In this document: positions 17,416-26,960 of the stretch, in pieces
How the letters are laid out: the number at the start of each line of letters is the position of its first letter
Position numbering within the stretch: position 1 is the first letter of the stretch
Origin: Oscillospiraceae bacterium
GTDB taxonomy: Bacteria > Bacillota > Clostridia > Oscillospirales > Oscillospiraceae
Assembly: GCA_021442665.1 (NCBI GenBank)
Contig: JABUSQ010000080.1
Location: 1-52,806, forward strand
DNA length: 52,806 nucleotides
Direction: 5' to 3'
Notes under the pieces: generated by a model
Database searches by the model: none
Seen by the model: only the letters and a program-made list of their open reading frames with translations
What the model was told of the DNA's origin: nothing
Position numbers and translations under genes: made by a program

Positions 17416-19614
17416 ATGGAAGAGCTGACTGAATTAAACGGAATAATAAGCTCAGTCATCTACAGGAATGATGAAAACGGATATGCGGTACTGCGTCTTG
17501 AGCAGGACAACGGGGAGATGTCCACAGTGGTGGGCTGCTTCCCATATGCCGCACCCGGAGAGATGCTCACGGTGGAAGGAAGCTGGATGAACCACGCCCA
17601 GCACGGCAGACAGTTCAAGACGGAGCACTCCATAAGGCTTCTGCCAACCTCCGCAGAGAGCATCTACGAGTACCTCGCAGGGGGCACGGTGAGGGGTATC
17701 GGCCCTGCCATGGCGGCGCTGATAGTTGATCGCTTCGGCGAGGATTCGCTGAACGTACTGGAGCTCCATCCCGAAAAGCTTGCTGAGATAAAGGGCATAG
17801 GGGCGTCTAAGGCTAAGGAGATGAGCAAAAGCTTCAAGCGTCAGGCGGGTATGCGCAGGCTGATGGAGTTTCTGTGTGCATACAGGATACAGCCCGTGTA
17901 CGCTCTGAGACTGTATAAGTTTTACGGAGATTCCGCTCTTGGCGTGGTTCAGGAAAACCCATATATACTGTCGGCGAGCCATATAGGCGCAAGCTTTGCC
18001 GATTCAGACAATTTAGCTCTTGAGCTGGGAGTTGACGGCAGCAGCCCCAACAGAATAGCCGCAGCTGTTAGCTTTGAACTTCTGCACAATTCAGGCAACG
18101 GACACTGCTTTATCCCCGGTGATAAGCTTGCCTCGGCAACCGCACAGCTAATCGGCGTGGAGCTTGACTCGGTTTATGAATGTATAGAGAGTATGTCCGA
18201 TAAGGGTGAACTTGTTGTAGATGAAGTCGCCGGGCTCCGGGCTTGCTATCTGAATGAGCTCTTTGACGCTGAGACCTATACGGCTCGGCGCATAAAACAG
18301 ATGAGCGCAAACAGCTTCAGCAGCAGATACGATGTGGGAAGGCTTGTCGGACATATCGAAAAGGAGAACGGCATCAGCTATGCTCCCATGCAGAAGAGAG
18401 CCATAGAGCTTGCGCTGAATAATCAGATGATAGTTCTGACAGGAGGACCAGGAACGGGTAAAACCACCATCGTCAAGGCAATTCTGAAGATGTTTGACGA
18501 GCTTGAGATAGATACATTTCTTGCCGCACCGACAGGCAGAGCCGCAAAGCGTATGACTGAGCTAACGGGTATGGAGGCATCCACGGTGCACAGACTTTTG
18601 GGCGCAAAAATGTCCGACAACGGTGAAAACCTTATTTTCACCAAGGACGAGGAGGATAAGCTCGCCTGCGATGCACTCATCCTTGACGAGTGCTCAATGG
18701 TGGACATCACTCTCATGCAGGCTCTGCTGAAGGCTCTCAAATCCGATTGCCGCCTTGTGCTTGTGGGCGATGCCGACCAGCTTCCATCGGTGGGACCCGG
18801 AAATGTTTTTTCGGATATAATACGCAGTGAGCTTGTGCCAACAGTAAGGCTTACGGAGATATTCCGTCAGAATGTGGAGAGCAAAATAGTCCGCAACGCT
18901 CATATGATAAACAGGGGAGAGCATCCGGGCTTTGAGGAGAACACCGGTGATTTCTTCCGCTTGAAACGTATTCAGGGAGGAACAACGGTGGATACCGTAC
19001 TGGAGCTTTGCTCAAAACGTCTGCCGGAGAAGATGAAGATACCCTCAAATCAGATACAGGTTCTTTCACCCACGAGAAAAGGTGAAACTGGAACTGTCAA
19101 CCTAAATCGCTGCCTGCAGGCGGTGCTTAATCCACCCTCGGAGGAGAAAAAGGAAAAGATCTTCGGCGATACTGTATTTCGTGTGGGCGACAGGGTAATG
19201 CAGATAAAAAACAACTACGATGTTATATGGAAGACCGGATCGGGAATATCTGGCATGGGTATTTTCAACGGTGACATCGGAGTGATAAAGGATATAGACT
19301 CCGCATCGGAGCTGATGACGATAGATTTTGACGACCGATTGGTTTCCTATGGTTTCGAAATGCTCAACGAGCTTGAACACGCATGGGCGATGACAGTACA
19401 CAAGTCTCAGGGCAGTGAATACAGAGCGGTTATACTCACCCTCAACGCAGGAACCCAGATGCTGCTGACAAGGGGAGTGCTGTATACGGCTGTGACCCGG
19501 GCAAAAGAGCTTCTCGTTATGGTAGGTGACGATGCTATAGCCCATCAAATGATAGATAACAACCGTCAGTCAAGACGTTACAGTGCTTTGAGGATAAGGC
19601 TTGTTGAAAAGTGA
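17416..19614 (+). CDS. recD2: RecD2-type ATP-dependent DNA helicase
   Basis: An SF1B 5'-3' helicase found in bacteria lacking RecBCD; roles include DNA repair and replication fork stability. The 732 residues have an N-terminal OB-like region, helix-hairpin-helix repeats ('GIGPAMAALIVDRFG', 'IKGIGASKAKEM', about 95-140), a Walker A 'GGPGTGKTTIVKAI' near 343, motif II 'ILDECSMVD', motif III 'VLVGDADQLPSVGPG', and the C-terminal UvrD-like motif 'AWAMTVHKSQGSEY'. ACGGAGA precedes the ATG. The end overlaps comFC. Confidence 0.95.
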   Translation: MEELTELNGIISSVIYRNDENGYAVLRLEQDNGEMSTVVGCFPYAAPGEMLTVEGSWMNHAQHGRQFKTEHSIRLLPTSAESIYEYLAGGTVRGIGPAMAALIVDRFGEDSLNVLELHPEKLAEIKGIGASKAKEMSKSFKRQAGMRRLMEFLCAYRIQPVYALRLYKFYGDSALGVVQENPYILSASHIGASFADSDNLALELGVDGSSPNRIAAAVSFELLHNSGNGHCFIPGDKLASATAQLIGVELDSVYECIESMSDKGELVVDEVAGLRACYLNELFDAETYTARRIKQMSANSFSSRYDVGRLVGHIEKENGISYAPMQKRAIELALNNQMIVLTGGPGTGKTTIVKAILKMFDELEIDTFLAAPTGRAAKRMTELTGMEASTVHRLLGAKMSDNGENLIFTKDEEDKLACDALILDECSMVDITLMQALLKALKSDCRLVLVGDADQLPSVGPGNVFSDIIRSELVPTVRLTEIFRQNVESKIVRNAHMINRGEHPGFEENTGDFFRLKRIQGGTTVDTVLELCSKRLPEKMKIPSNQIQVLSPTRKGETGTVNLNRCLQAVLNPPSEEKKEKIFGDTVFRVGDRVMQIKNNYDVIWKTGSGISGMGIFNGDIGVIKDIDSASELMTIDFDDRLVSYGFEMLNELEHAWAMTVHKSQGSEYRAVILTLNAGTQMLLTRGVLYTAVTRAKELLVMVGDDAIAHQMIDNNRQSRRYSALRIRLVEK

Positions 19615-20269
19615 TATGAGGCTGCTTGAAAGTATTCTGGATTTGTTCTTTCCACCGAAATGCATATTCTGCCATAAAGTCATGGACGGTGACGATATCT
19701 GCCCAAAGTGCGCTGAAAAGCTGCCATATACAAAGGGAGACGGTATGTTCCAAACTGTCCCCGGTGTGAAGGAGTGCATTGCACCGCTCTATTATGAAGA
19801 CGAGGTCAGACTGGCAATACTCAGGTTCAAATTTTGGGGCAAGGCACTGTATGCTCACAGATTCGGTCTTATAATAGCCTATTGCCTGGAAAATAATCTT
19901 GATTGCGGTGACATAAATGTGATATCATGGGTACCGTTGAGCAGAAAACGCCTGCGTAAGCGAGGCTATAATCAGGCAAGGCTTCTTGCTGAGCACATTT
20001 CAAGGAAAATGGATATTCCCTGCGCACCGACACTGGTGAAAACTGTTGACAATCCCGCCCAATCGGGCACAAAAAGCCGTGACGACAGACTGAAAAATGT
20101 CAAGGGCGTCTACGCCATTTCCGAAAACGCAGACGTAAAGGGAAAGTCGATCCTGCTTGTTGACGATGTTGTTACCACGGGAGCGACCCTTTCGGAATGC
20201 GCAAGAACGCTTAAAAATGCAGGTGCGCGGTATGTTTACTGTGCTGCTATTGCCCGCCGCAGAGATTGA
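19601..20269 (+). CDS. comFC: ComFC-type phosphoribosyltransferase family protein
   Basis: A ComF/GntX family protein; in transformable Firmicutes ComFC is needed for DNA uptake. The 222 residues contain an N-terminal zinc ribbon ('CIFC' and 'CPKC', about 22-45) and a C-terminal PRTase domain with the PRPP loop 'ILLVDDVVTTGATLSEC' near 185. The start is unclear: TTG at 19601 has AGGATAAGG upstream and overlaps recD2, whereas the first ATG (19616) has no good ribosome site. No comFA was seen beside it; recD2 is its partner here. Confidence 0.88.
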   Translation: MLKSDMRLLESILDLFFPPKCIFCHKVMDGDDICPKCAEKLPYTKGDGMFQTVPGVKECIAPLYYEDEVRLAILRFKFWGKALYAHRFGLIIAYCLENNLDCGDINVISWVPLSRKRLRKRGYNQARLLAEHISRKMDIPCAPTLVKTVDNPAQSGTKSRDDRLKNVKGVYAISENADVKGKSILLVDDVVTTGATLSECARTLKNAGARYVYCAAIARRRD

Positions 20270-20341
20270 GAAACGGCAAATAAGGTTAAGATTAAAGAGT
20301 TACTTACACTGCATGTGCTATAGCACGGATTGGAGATTATT

Positions 20342-21373
20342 ATGGTCATATACGAAAGAGATATAGCTGTTGATATGGGTACATCCTCTACTCTGGTATT
20401 TGTGCAGGGAAGAGGCATTGCCATGCGTGAGCCCACTATCGTGGCGGTGGACAAATTTAACGGTAGTCTGCTTAAAATAGGCGAGGATGCAAAGAAAACT
20501 CTGGGCCGCACGCCTGCGAATATCGTTGCTATCGACCCCATATCCTCGGGCGTTATCTCCGACTACGATATGGCGGCAATGATGCTGAAGGAACTGCTTT
20601 CCCGAGTTACCGGTTTCAGCCTGTTCAAGCCCCGCATCCTTCTCTGCGTTCCCAGCAGCATATCAGGTGTCGAGGAAAGAGCCACAATAGACGCCGCCAT
20701 CGAGGCAGGCGCCAGAAAGGTATACCTTCTGGAAACAGCAGTCGCAACCGCCATCGGTGCGGGGGTTGACATCTCCAAGCCCGATGGGCACATGGTAATC
20801 GACGTGGGCGGAGGCACAACTGAGATAGCAGTTGTGTCCATGGGGGGCGTTGTTGAGTGCGAGTCCATCAAGACTGCAGGCGGAACGTTGGACGAGGCAA
20901 TCATACGCTATATTAAAAATAAGCATCAGCTTCTCATCGGAGCTAAGACCGCAGAGGAGCTGAAAATAAACATCGGCGGAGTCAAGCGCAGACCCGATGC
21001 CGACAGCGAAGAGGTCAAAGGCAGATGTCTGCTAAACGGACTTCCCAGAACCGTGACCGTCACAGCGGAAGAACTGATACCCGTTCTCCGTGAACCGGTT
21101 CAGAGGATACTTGAAGGCGTGCATTCTGTTATCGAGAACACGCCGCCTGAGCTTACGGGAGATCTGGGCATAAACGGCATTATTATGTCCGGCGGAGGTT
21201 CACAGCTCTACGGCCTTGCGGAAATGATTCAGGAGAGCACCCACATCCCCATCATGCTTGTAGACGATCCATCCTCCTGCGCAGCCTACGGTGCAGGAAA
21301 GATGCTCACAAGGCTCGACAACATGCAGGACGGCATGATGAACTTCGTCCGACGCAGACAGATGAAATATTGA
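20342..21373 (+). CDS. mreB: MreB-family rod-shape actin homologue
   Basis: A bacterial actin that organises lateral wall synthesis. The 343 residues (from the ATG with GGAG 6 bases upstream; a TTG at 20330 is less likely) show the actin-fold motifs: phosphate 1 'IAVDMGTSSTLVFV', connect 1 'ISSGVISDYDMAAMM', phosphate 2 'MVIDVGGGTTEIAV' and the adenosine motif 'GIIMSGGGSQLYGL'. The family usually has about 335-350 residues. It could be Mbl or MreBH rather than MreB. There is no mreC or mreD next to it; hairpins close the unit. Confidence 0.93.
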   Translation: MVIYERDIAVDMGTSSTLVFVQGRGIAMREPTIVAVDKFNGSLLKIGEDAKKTLGRTPANIVAIDPISSGVISDYDMAAMMLKELLSRVTGFSLFKPRILLCVPSSISGVEERATIDAAIEAGARKVYLLETAVATAIGAGVDISKPDGHMVIDVGGGTTEIAVVSMGGVVECESIKTAGGTLDEAIIRYIKNKHQLLIGAKTAEELKINIGGVKRRPDADSEEVKGRCLLNGLPRTVTVTAEELIPVLREPVQRILEGVHSVIENTPPELTGDLGINGIIMSGGGSQLYGLAEMIQESTHIPIMLVDDPSSCAAYGAGKMLTRLDNMQDGMMNFVRRRQMKY

Positions 21374-21399
21374 CTGTTTATAAATAAAAGCCCAGAAAA

Positions 21400-21431
21400 G
21401 GATTGGCTCACAATAAAAAGAGAGCCAATCC
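21400..21431 (+). other. Hairpin 27 bases after mreB
   Basis: GGATTGGCTC (21400-21409) pairs perfectly with GAGCCAATCC (21422-21431) around a 12-base A-rich loop. There is no T run, so it could be a processing or 3'-end stability element rather than a terminator. Confidence 0.55.
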
Positions 21432-21498
21432 CAGTATTATATCTGCATATCCCATCTTAGGAAGATTTTTTGGTAGCTTGAATTATAATTATACAGAT

Positions 21499-21551
21499 TA
21501 ACAGAGGTACAGTCACTGCTTTTTGCAGTCTGTACCTCTGTTAGTTTTTTT
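21499..21551 (+). terminator. Long terminator hairpin downstream of mreB
   Basis: A 14-bp outer stem (21499-21512 / 21530-21543) encloses an inner 5-bp stem (ACTGC / GCAGT) with a T5 loop, followed by a run of seven T residues. This is the strongest terminator of the comFC-mreB unit. Confidence 0.85.
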
Positions 21552-21591
21552 CACAGCGTCTGTGAGCCTGCCCCTTTATGTGCAGGAAATA

Positions 21592-22193
21592 TCAGAACTT
21601 GTTAATGAAGCTTATGATGAAGTCAATAGCGGCGCCAAAGGCGACGGGTTCGTTGATGCATTCGGCGCTTTTTATGCAGTCGGAGCTGTCCACAAAAATA
21701 CTTCGCAGCCTGCGCTTAACCTTGATATCATCAATATAAGGCGCTATATACTCTGCCATATAGCCTCCGAGAATGATATCGGAGCCGTACATGAGATAAG
21801 TCCAGCTATCGTCGTTGAGCATTTTAGGCGTCTGATCTATGTCACAGACGGCTGCCAGTTTATCCGTGCCGTACTGCTTTATATAGGAAAAAACGGAGGA
21901 TGCCCCCTGAGACTGTCCCACAAGAACGGCATCCCGAGGCCCAGATCCTCCATAAGGCAGTTGATATCCTGACCCTGTCTGAGCATATTCTGTCCGAATT
22001 ACGGATTATCCGATCTGCCGTGACTGCGTCTGTCAAAGCATATAACACGATAACCCGCCTTGAGCAGAGCCTTTTCCTGAGCGCACCAGCCCACAGAGGG
22101 AGCACTGTAGCCTGCAATAAACACAACGGCACGGCCTTTGCCCCTGTCTGTATAGGCGAGATTTACACCGTTATCTGTTAGCAGCTTTTTCAT
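21592..22193 (-). pseudogene. Decayed alpha/beta hydrolase gene
   Basis: The N-terminal part from an ATG at 22193 reads MKKLLTDNGVNLAYTDRGKG and onward to 'VVFIAGYSAPSVGW' and 'YRVICFDRRSHGRSDNP', a typical alpha/beta hydrolase fold, then meets TAA. The same frame goes on sensibly after that stop ('FGQNMLRQGQDINCLMEDLG'), then must shift frame near 21940 to reach the nucleophile elbow 'VGQSQGASSVFSYI'. The C-terminal half, ending at the stop at 21592, is too short: about 200 codons in all against about 260 for the family, so an internal deletion is also likely. One nonsense change, one frameshift and one deletion make it non-functional. Confidence 0.75.
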
Positions 22194-22314
22194 AGTGAGC
22201 CCCCAGTATGTATTAAAACTTTTATAAAGTCGATTAATAAAAGTACAGTACTTTTTGACGTTTGTCAAATATTATATAAATATGAAAAAACATCAACGGA
22301 AGAGTGCATTGCGG

Positions 22315-22348
22315 AAAAATGACGCAGCCTAAAGACTGCGTCATTTTT
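22315..22348. terminator. Terminator for the minus-strand hydrolase gene
   Basis: AAAAATGACGCAG (22315-22327) pairs with CTGCGTCATTTTT (22336-22348). The arms end in A and T runs, so it can work in both directions. It lies just beyond the stop of the intact hydrolase gene at 22364. Confidence 0.85.
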
Positions 22349-22363
22349 GATACCTGAGAAATC

Positions 22364-23293
22364 TTATATTTTACTTTCAAGCCAGGCGAGGATATCGGCG
22401 TATACCTCAGACTTGTTCAGTTCATTCAGCATTTCGTGGCGTCCGCCCTCGTAAAGCTTCATGCTGACGTCTGCCATTCCGGCATTTTTAAAGTTTTCAA
22501 AAGCTTTCTTGACGCCCTTACCGCATTCGCCCACGGGATCCATGGAGCCCGATATGAAAAACACCGGAACATCCTTTTTCATGGTCTGGAGATTCTTAAC
22601 ATTGGTTATGAAGGTCACGCCGTCCATCATATCACGGAACATACTGCAGCTGGGGATAAATCCACAGAGAGGGTCTGCAATATATTTTTTAATAGCCTCC
22701 TCGTCACGGGTGAGCCAGTCGAAGTCAGTTTTTTGTGTATCGTAAATCTTGTTGTAGCTGCCGAAGGCGAGACCGTTTAAGAAGCTGCTGTAATGGTGAG
22801 GACCCTTGAGACCTACGACGAGATTGCCCATGGTGCGTCCGCCGAAAACTAAAGCCTTGCCCTGATTTCCGGTACCGCTGATTACTGCAGCATCAAATGC
22901 ACCGGGGTATTTGATCAGGTGAGTGCGGGCAATAAAGCTGCCCATGCTGTGACCGAATACTATCTGAGGAACACCGGGATAGTTTTCCTTCATTGCACGG
23001 CGGAGTATTTCCTCGTCGCTCACCACGTACTCCCAACCGTCGGAATCGGCAAAGAAGCCCTTCTCACTGTCGACGGAAATGCTCTTGCCGTGTCCCAGAT
23101 GGTCATTGCCCACGGCGATAAATCCGTTAGAGGCAAGGAACATCATAAAGTCATCATACCTGTTTATGTGTTCGCCAATTCCGTGGATTATCTGTACTAT
23201 ACCTCTGGGCGAGTCATCTGGCTTGCAGATACGGGCATGGAGCTTGTTTTTGCCTGTGCTGGAATCATAATAAAAATCTCTGAAAGTAGGCAT
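22364..23293 (-). CDS. Alpha/beta hydrolase, lysophospholipase/monoacylglycerol lipase-like
   Basis: A 309-residue serine hydrolase of the lysophospholipase/monoglyceride lipase (Hydrolase_4) type. 'GIVQIIHGIGEHINRYDDF' is the oxyanion strand, 'GHSMGSFIAR' the nucleophile elbow (Ser near 115), 'FISGSMDPVGECG' the acid loop (Asp near 250) and 'YEGGRHEMLNE' the catalytic His. No signal peptide, so it is cytoplasmic. The substrate is unknown; it is divergent from glpK, and release of glycerol from acylglycerols would suit glycerol kinase, but that link is inference. GGAGGAT precedes the ATG. Confidence 0.85.
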   Translation of the reverse strand: MPTFRDFYYDSSTGKNKLHARICKPDDSPRGIVQIIHGIGEHINRYDDFMMFLASNGFIAVGNDHLGHGKSISVDSEKGFFADSDGWEYVVSDEEILRRAMKENYPGVPQIVFGHSMGSFIARTHLIKYPGAFDAAVISGTGNQGKALVFGGRTMGNLVVGLKGPHHYSSFLNGLAFGSYNKIYDTQKTDFDWLTRDEEAIKKYIADPLCGFIPSCSMFRDMMDGVTFITNVKNLQTMKKDVPVFFISGSMDPVGECGKGVKKAFENFKNAGMADVSMKLYEGGRHEMLNELNKSEVYADILAWLESKI

Positions 23294-23309
23294 GGAAAAT
23301 ATCCTCCGT

Positions 23310-23365
23310 TTGTGTTATTATATATGAGATAGTATCATATTAACGTTTTCTGCCATTTTAGTCAA
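23310..23365. promoter_or_regulatory. Overlapping divergent promoters (hydrolase and glpK)
   Basis: Minus strand: TTGACT (complement of 23360-23365), 17 bases, TAATAT (complement of 23337-23342). Plus strand: TTGTGT (23310-23315), 17 bases, TATCAT (23333-23338). The two overlap, so only one may be active at a time. The glpK side is the weaker match. Confidence 0.4.
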
Positions 23366-23387
23366 TAATAAAACCGGAGGATTAGAC

Positions 23388-24905
23388 ATGAACGATCATA
23401 TTATTGCCCTCGATCAGGGAACCACCAGTTCCAGAGCAATAGTTTTTAACTCAAAAGGTACCCCCGTAACTATTGCCCAGTACCCCTTCCCACAGATTTA
23501 TCCCAAGCCCGGTTGGGTAGAGCATGACCCCAAAGTCATTCTGGACACTCAGTTGCGCTCTCTGGCCGCAGCATTTGAGAAGAGCGGACTCTCTCCCACT
23601 GATATTGCGGGCATAGGTATAACCAATCAGCGGGAAACTACCATAGTATGGGATAAGAATACAGGAGAGCCTGTGTACAATGCTATCGTGTGGCAGTGCA
23701 GGCGTACCGCATCAATATGCGATGAGCTTATTGCCGAGGGGCTCGGTGATTATGTGACCGAGAAGACCGGTCTGCTTATTGATGCTTACTTCTCAGGAAC
23801 CAAAATCAAATGGATACTTGACAATGTCCCGGGCGTAAGAGAAAGAGCCGAAAGGGGAGAGCTGCTTTTCGGAACCGTTGACTGTTGGATTATCTGGAAT
23901 CTCACCGGCGGAGCGGCTCACGTATCCGACTACTCCAACTGTTCCCGCACCATGATATTCGACATTGACAAACTGCAGTGGGATGAGAAGCTCTGCGAGC
24001 GTCTCGGAATTCCCATGTCCATGCTGCCCACTCCTGTGCCGTCATCAATGGTCTATGGACATATTGCAAAGGGCCTTCCCGGACTTGAGATGCTGGAGGG
24101 AACTCCTGTATGCGGCAGCGCCGGAGATCAGCCGGCAGCTCTCTTCGGTCAGGGCTGTATCCATCCCGGACAGGCTAAGAACACCTACGGCACAGGCTGC
24201 TTCACTCTTATGAACACAGGTTCAAAGTCTGTAAGAAGCACCAGCGGTCTTGTTACCAGCGTTGCATGGTCTGTTAACGGAGAGCTTACCTACGCCCTTG
24301 AGGGCAGCGTGTTCAACGCTGGCAGTTCTATCCAGTGGCTTCGCGATGAGCTGAAGATTATCGACAGTGCCTCAGAGGTGGAGGCCCTTGCTACCAGCGT
24401 TCCCGACAACGGTGGTGTCTATCTCGTATCCGCATTCACAGGGCTTGGCGCTCCCAGATGGGATATGTACGCCAGAGGTGCTATAGTCGGGCTAACAAGA
24501 GGCAGTACCAGGGCGCATATCGGCAGGGCCGCCCTTGAAGGTATTGCTTATCAGGTCAAGGATCTGCTGGACGCCATGGATAACGACGTTGACAGCGGTC
24601 TGTCCGTACTGAGAGTTGACGGCGGAGCTTCTGTCAACAATTTCCTTATGCAGTTCCAGTCAGATGTGCTGCAGAAGCCCATTGACCGCCCTGTCATGGT
24701 TGAGACTACCGCCTTCGGTGCGGCCTTTCTTGCGGGATTGGCCGTGGGAGTATGGAAGGACGTATCCGAGATAGTTACACTGCGAGTATCAGATAAGGTA
24801 TTTACCCCCCAAATGTCTGCAGAAGAGGCTGCCGTACTTCACGGCACATGGCTTCGTGCTGCTGAGCGTGCATGCAAGTGGGAGGTAAAAGATATACAGG
24901 AATGA
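23388..24905 (+). CDS. glpK: Glycerol kinase GlpK
   Basis: Phosphorylates glycerol to glycerol 3-phosphate in the cytoplasm. The 505 residues are family length, with the FGGY-kinase start 'IALDQGTTSSRAIVFNSKG', 'GITNQRETTIVWDKNTG', 'NAIVWQCRRT' substrate contacts, 'LTGG..HVSDYSNCSRTM' and the C-terminal 'VDGGASVNNFLMQFQSD' ATP loop. ACCGGAGGA lies before the ATG. The stop overlaps the next gene's ATG (ATGA). No glycerol facilitator or GlpD gene is adjacent. Confidence 0.97.
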   Translation: MNDHIIALDQGTTSSRAIVFNSKGTPVTIAQYPFPQIYPKPGWVEHDPKVILDTQLRSLAAAFEKSGLSPTDIAGIGITNQRETTIVWDKNTGEPVYNAIVWQCRRTASICDELIAEGLGDYVTEKTGLLIDAYFSGTKIKWILDNVPGVRERAERGELLFGTVDCWIIWNLTGGAAHVSDYSNCSRTMIFDIDKLQWDEKLCERLGIPMSMLPTPVPSSMVYGHIAKGLPGLEMLEGTPVCGSAGDQPAALFGQGCIHPGQAKNTYGTGCFTLMNTGSKSVRSTSGLVTSVAWSVNGELTYALEGSVFNAGSSIQWLRDELKIIDSASEVEALATSVPDNGGVYLVSAFTGLGAPRWDMYARGAIVGLTRGSTRAHIGRAALEGIAYQVKDLLDAMDNDVDSGLSVLRVDGGASVNNFLMQFQSDVLQKPIDRPVMVETTAFGAAFLAGLAVGVWKDVSEIVTLRVSDKVFTPQMSAEEAAVLHGTWLRAAERACKWEVKDIQE

Positions 24906-26134
24906 ACATATTCAGACCCGCAGATATTCTTGTTCCCAATGTAAAGGCAATTGAAAAGTGGAGCGTCGTCGCCTGCGATCAGTATACCTCAGACCCGGGC
25001 TACTGGAAGGAATCAAACGAAATAGCAGGGGATGAACCGTCAGCTTTGCGCATGATAATTCCCGAGGCAGAGCTGCCCTTTAAGGATGTTGCTGCAGAGA
25101 GTGAAAAAATCTATGCGGTAATGGCGGACTATCTCTCCGAGGGCATATTCAATGAATATAAGAATTCCTATATAATCGTGGAGCGAACTCTTGCCGACGG
25201 TACCGTCAGAGAAGGCATAGTCGGCATGGTCGACCTTGAAGCCTACGAATGGACAGACGATTCCGATTCTCCGGTTCGTGCCACCGAGCATACAGTGGAG
25301 GACAGACTGCCTCCACGTGTCAGAGTGCGTGAGAGAGCTTTGCTGGAGATGCCCCATATAATGCTGTTCATCGAAGACCTCAGTGACGCTCTTATCAAAA
25401 GCGCTGAAAAAGGTGATAAGGTCTACGATTTTGAGCTGATGCAGGGAGGAGGTCATATACGGGGCTGGCTGGCAAAGGACATAGGCGCCGTAGCCGACAG
25501 CTTTGAAGGTCTTTCCGATGCTTCCGTTCTCAAGGAGAAATACGGAACTGCCGTAAATCCCATTATTTTCGCCATGGGTGACGGTAATCACAGTATCGCT
25601 GCAGCGAAAAATTACTGGAACAATGTGAAGCAAAGCTTGCCTACGGAAATGCAGGATAAGCATCCTGCAAGATTTGCGCTTGCCGAGACGGTTAATATCC
25701 ACGATGAAGCAATAGTTTTTGAACCCATCCACAAGGTAATATTCGAAACGGATTCGGAGAGCTTTTTTGCGGAAGCGGAGGCGTTTCTGCCTGTGGATGA
25801 AGACGGCAACAGGGAGATAACGCTCATAACCGAATCGGGCAATAAGACTCTAAGAATGTCCGGGCTTACAATGGGTGAGCTTATAGGAAAGTGCGAAGAT
25901 TTCTGCGTCAGCTACACCAAGGTTCACGGAGGATATATCGACTACATCCACGGTGACGGTGAATGCATTGGCTTTGCATCCCGTAAGAGCTGTGCAGGCA
26001 TTCTTATGCCGAAAATCGAGAAGTCTGAGCTTTTCAGGTCTGTAATAGAAAGCGGTCCATTCCCTAAGAAAAGCTTCTCTATCGGCCATGCACACGATAA
26101 GCGGTATTACCTTGAGTGCAGAAAAATAAAGTAA
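24902..26134 (+). CDS. DUF1015 family protein
   Basis: A conserved protein of the COG4198/DUF1015 family, function not established. The 410 residues begin 'MNIFRPADILVPN', then 'WSVVACDQYTSDPGYW', a family hallmark, 'YIIVERTLADGTVREGIVG', 'GDKVYDFELMQGGGHIRGW' and the likely catalytic loop 'FAMGDGNHSIAAAK' (about 225-238). The ATG overlaps the glpK stop by four bases, so the two are probably cotranslated, which is an unusual pairing. It has no signal or membrane segment. Confidence 0.88.
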   Translation: MNIFRPADILVPNVKAIEKWSVVACDQYTSDPGYWKESNEIAGDEPSALRMIIPEAELPFKDVAAESEKIYAVMADYLSEGIFNEYKNSYIIVERTLADGTVREGIVGMVDLEAYEWTDDSDSPVRATEHTVEDRLPPRVRVRERALLEMPHIMLFIEDLSDALIKSAEKGDKVYDFELMQGGGHIRGWLAKDIGAVADSFEGLSDASVLKEKYGTAVNPIIFAMGDGNHSIAAAKNYWNNVKQSLPTEMQDKHPARFALAETVNIHDEAIVFEPIHKVIFETDSESFFAEAEAFLPVDEDGNREITLITESGNKTLRMSGLTMGELIGKCEDFCVSYTKVHGGYIDYIHGDGECIGFASRKSCAGILMPKIEKSELFRSVIESGPFPKKSFSIGHAHDKRYYLECRKIK

Positions 26135-26141
26135 TTTTTCC

Positions 26142-26170
26142 TTGTATAAAAGGCGCAAATATGATAAAAT
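26142..26170 (+). promoter_or_regulatory. Promoter for yebC
   Basis: TTGTAT (26142-26147) and TAAAAT (26165-26170) with 17-base spacing, 47 bases before the yebC ATG. Confidence 0.55.
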
Positions 26171-26216
26171 AATTGCCGTTAAATTTTATATTACTGTTTA
26201 AGGAGCTATAAATAAG

Positions 26217-26951
26217 ATGTCCGGACATTCCAAATGGCATAATATACAGAAAACTAAGGGCGCAGCTGATGCAAAGCGTGCTCAGGCATTTACCAAGATT
26301 GCACGTGAAATGATCGTTGCAGTAAAGGAAGGCGGCAGCGGCGATCCCAATAATAACTCCCGCCTTGCTGCAGTCATCACCAAGGCGAAGGCGGCAAATA
26401 TGCCCAACGATAACATCAAGCGCACCATTGATAAGGCACTCGGTGCAGGCAACACCGACAACTACGAGAAGATTATATATGAAGGCTACGGTCCTCAGGG
26501 TGTTGCCATTATAGTTGAGACAATGACCGATAACCGCAACCGCACTGCCGGTGAAATGCGTCATTATTTCGATAAGTACGGCGGAAATATGGGTGCTGCA
26601 AACTGCGTATCTTGGTCCTTTGATAAGAAAGGTGTCATCGTAATTGATAATGAAGATGAGGAGCTTGACGAGGATACCGTTATGATGGAGGTTCTTGACG
26701 CAGGCGCGGATGATTTCGAACCCGACGGAGAGACCTTCGTGGTCTACACCAAGCCCGATGACGTTGCTCCCGTTGCCGATGCAATCTCTGCCGCAGGCTA
26801 CAAGCTTCTTTCCGCTCAGGTGGAAATGCTTCCCCAGAATGGATATATCACCCTCACAAACGAAGACGATATCAAGAACCTGCAGAAGATGTTGGATATG
26901 TTCGAGGACAACGACGATGTTCAGAACGTCTGGCACAACTGGGAAGAATAA
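26217..26951 (+). CDS. yebC: YebC/PmpR-family protein
   Basis: A member of the TACO1/YebC family, 244 residues. Members have been described as DNA-binding regulators and as translation factors easing ribosome stalling at proline stretches. The start 'MSGHSKWHNIQKTKGAADAKRAQ' region, 'NSRLAAVITKAKAANMPNDNI' and 'GYGPQGVAIIVE' are diagnostic. AAGGAGC precedes the ATG. It is transcribed alone, with its own promoter and a strong terminator. No ruvC lies next to it, although the two are often neighbours; ruvCAB is 18 kb away. Confidence 0.95.
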   Translation: MSGHSKWHNIQKTKGAADAKRAQAFTKIAREMIVAVKEGGSGDPNNNSRLAAVITKAKAANMPNDNIKRTIDKALGAGNTDNYEKIIYEGYGPQGVAIIVETMTDNRNRTAGEMRHYFDKYGGNMGAANCVSWSFDKKGVIVIDNEDEELDEDTVMMEVLDAGADDFEPDGETFVVYTKPDDVAPVADAISAAGYKLLSAQVEMLPQNGYITLTNEDDIKNLQKMLDMFEDNDDVQNVWHNWEE

Positions 26952-26960
26952 TCAATTCAT

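Noticed and set aside
21523-21972. 149-codon plus-strand open frame after mreB
   Set aside because: It runs antisense to the readable hydrolase remnant and starts inside the terminator hairpin.
26079-26936. 285-codon minus-strand open frame opposite yebC
   Set aside because: Antisense shadow of a highly conserved gene, with no motif or start signal.
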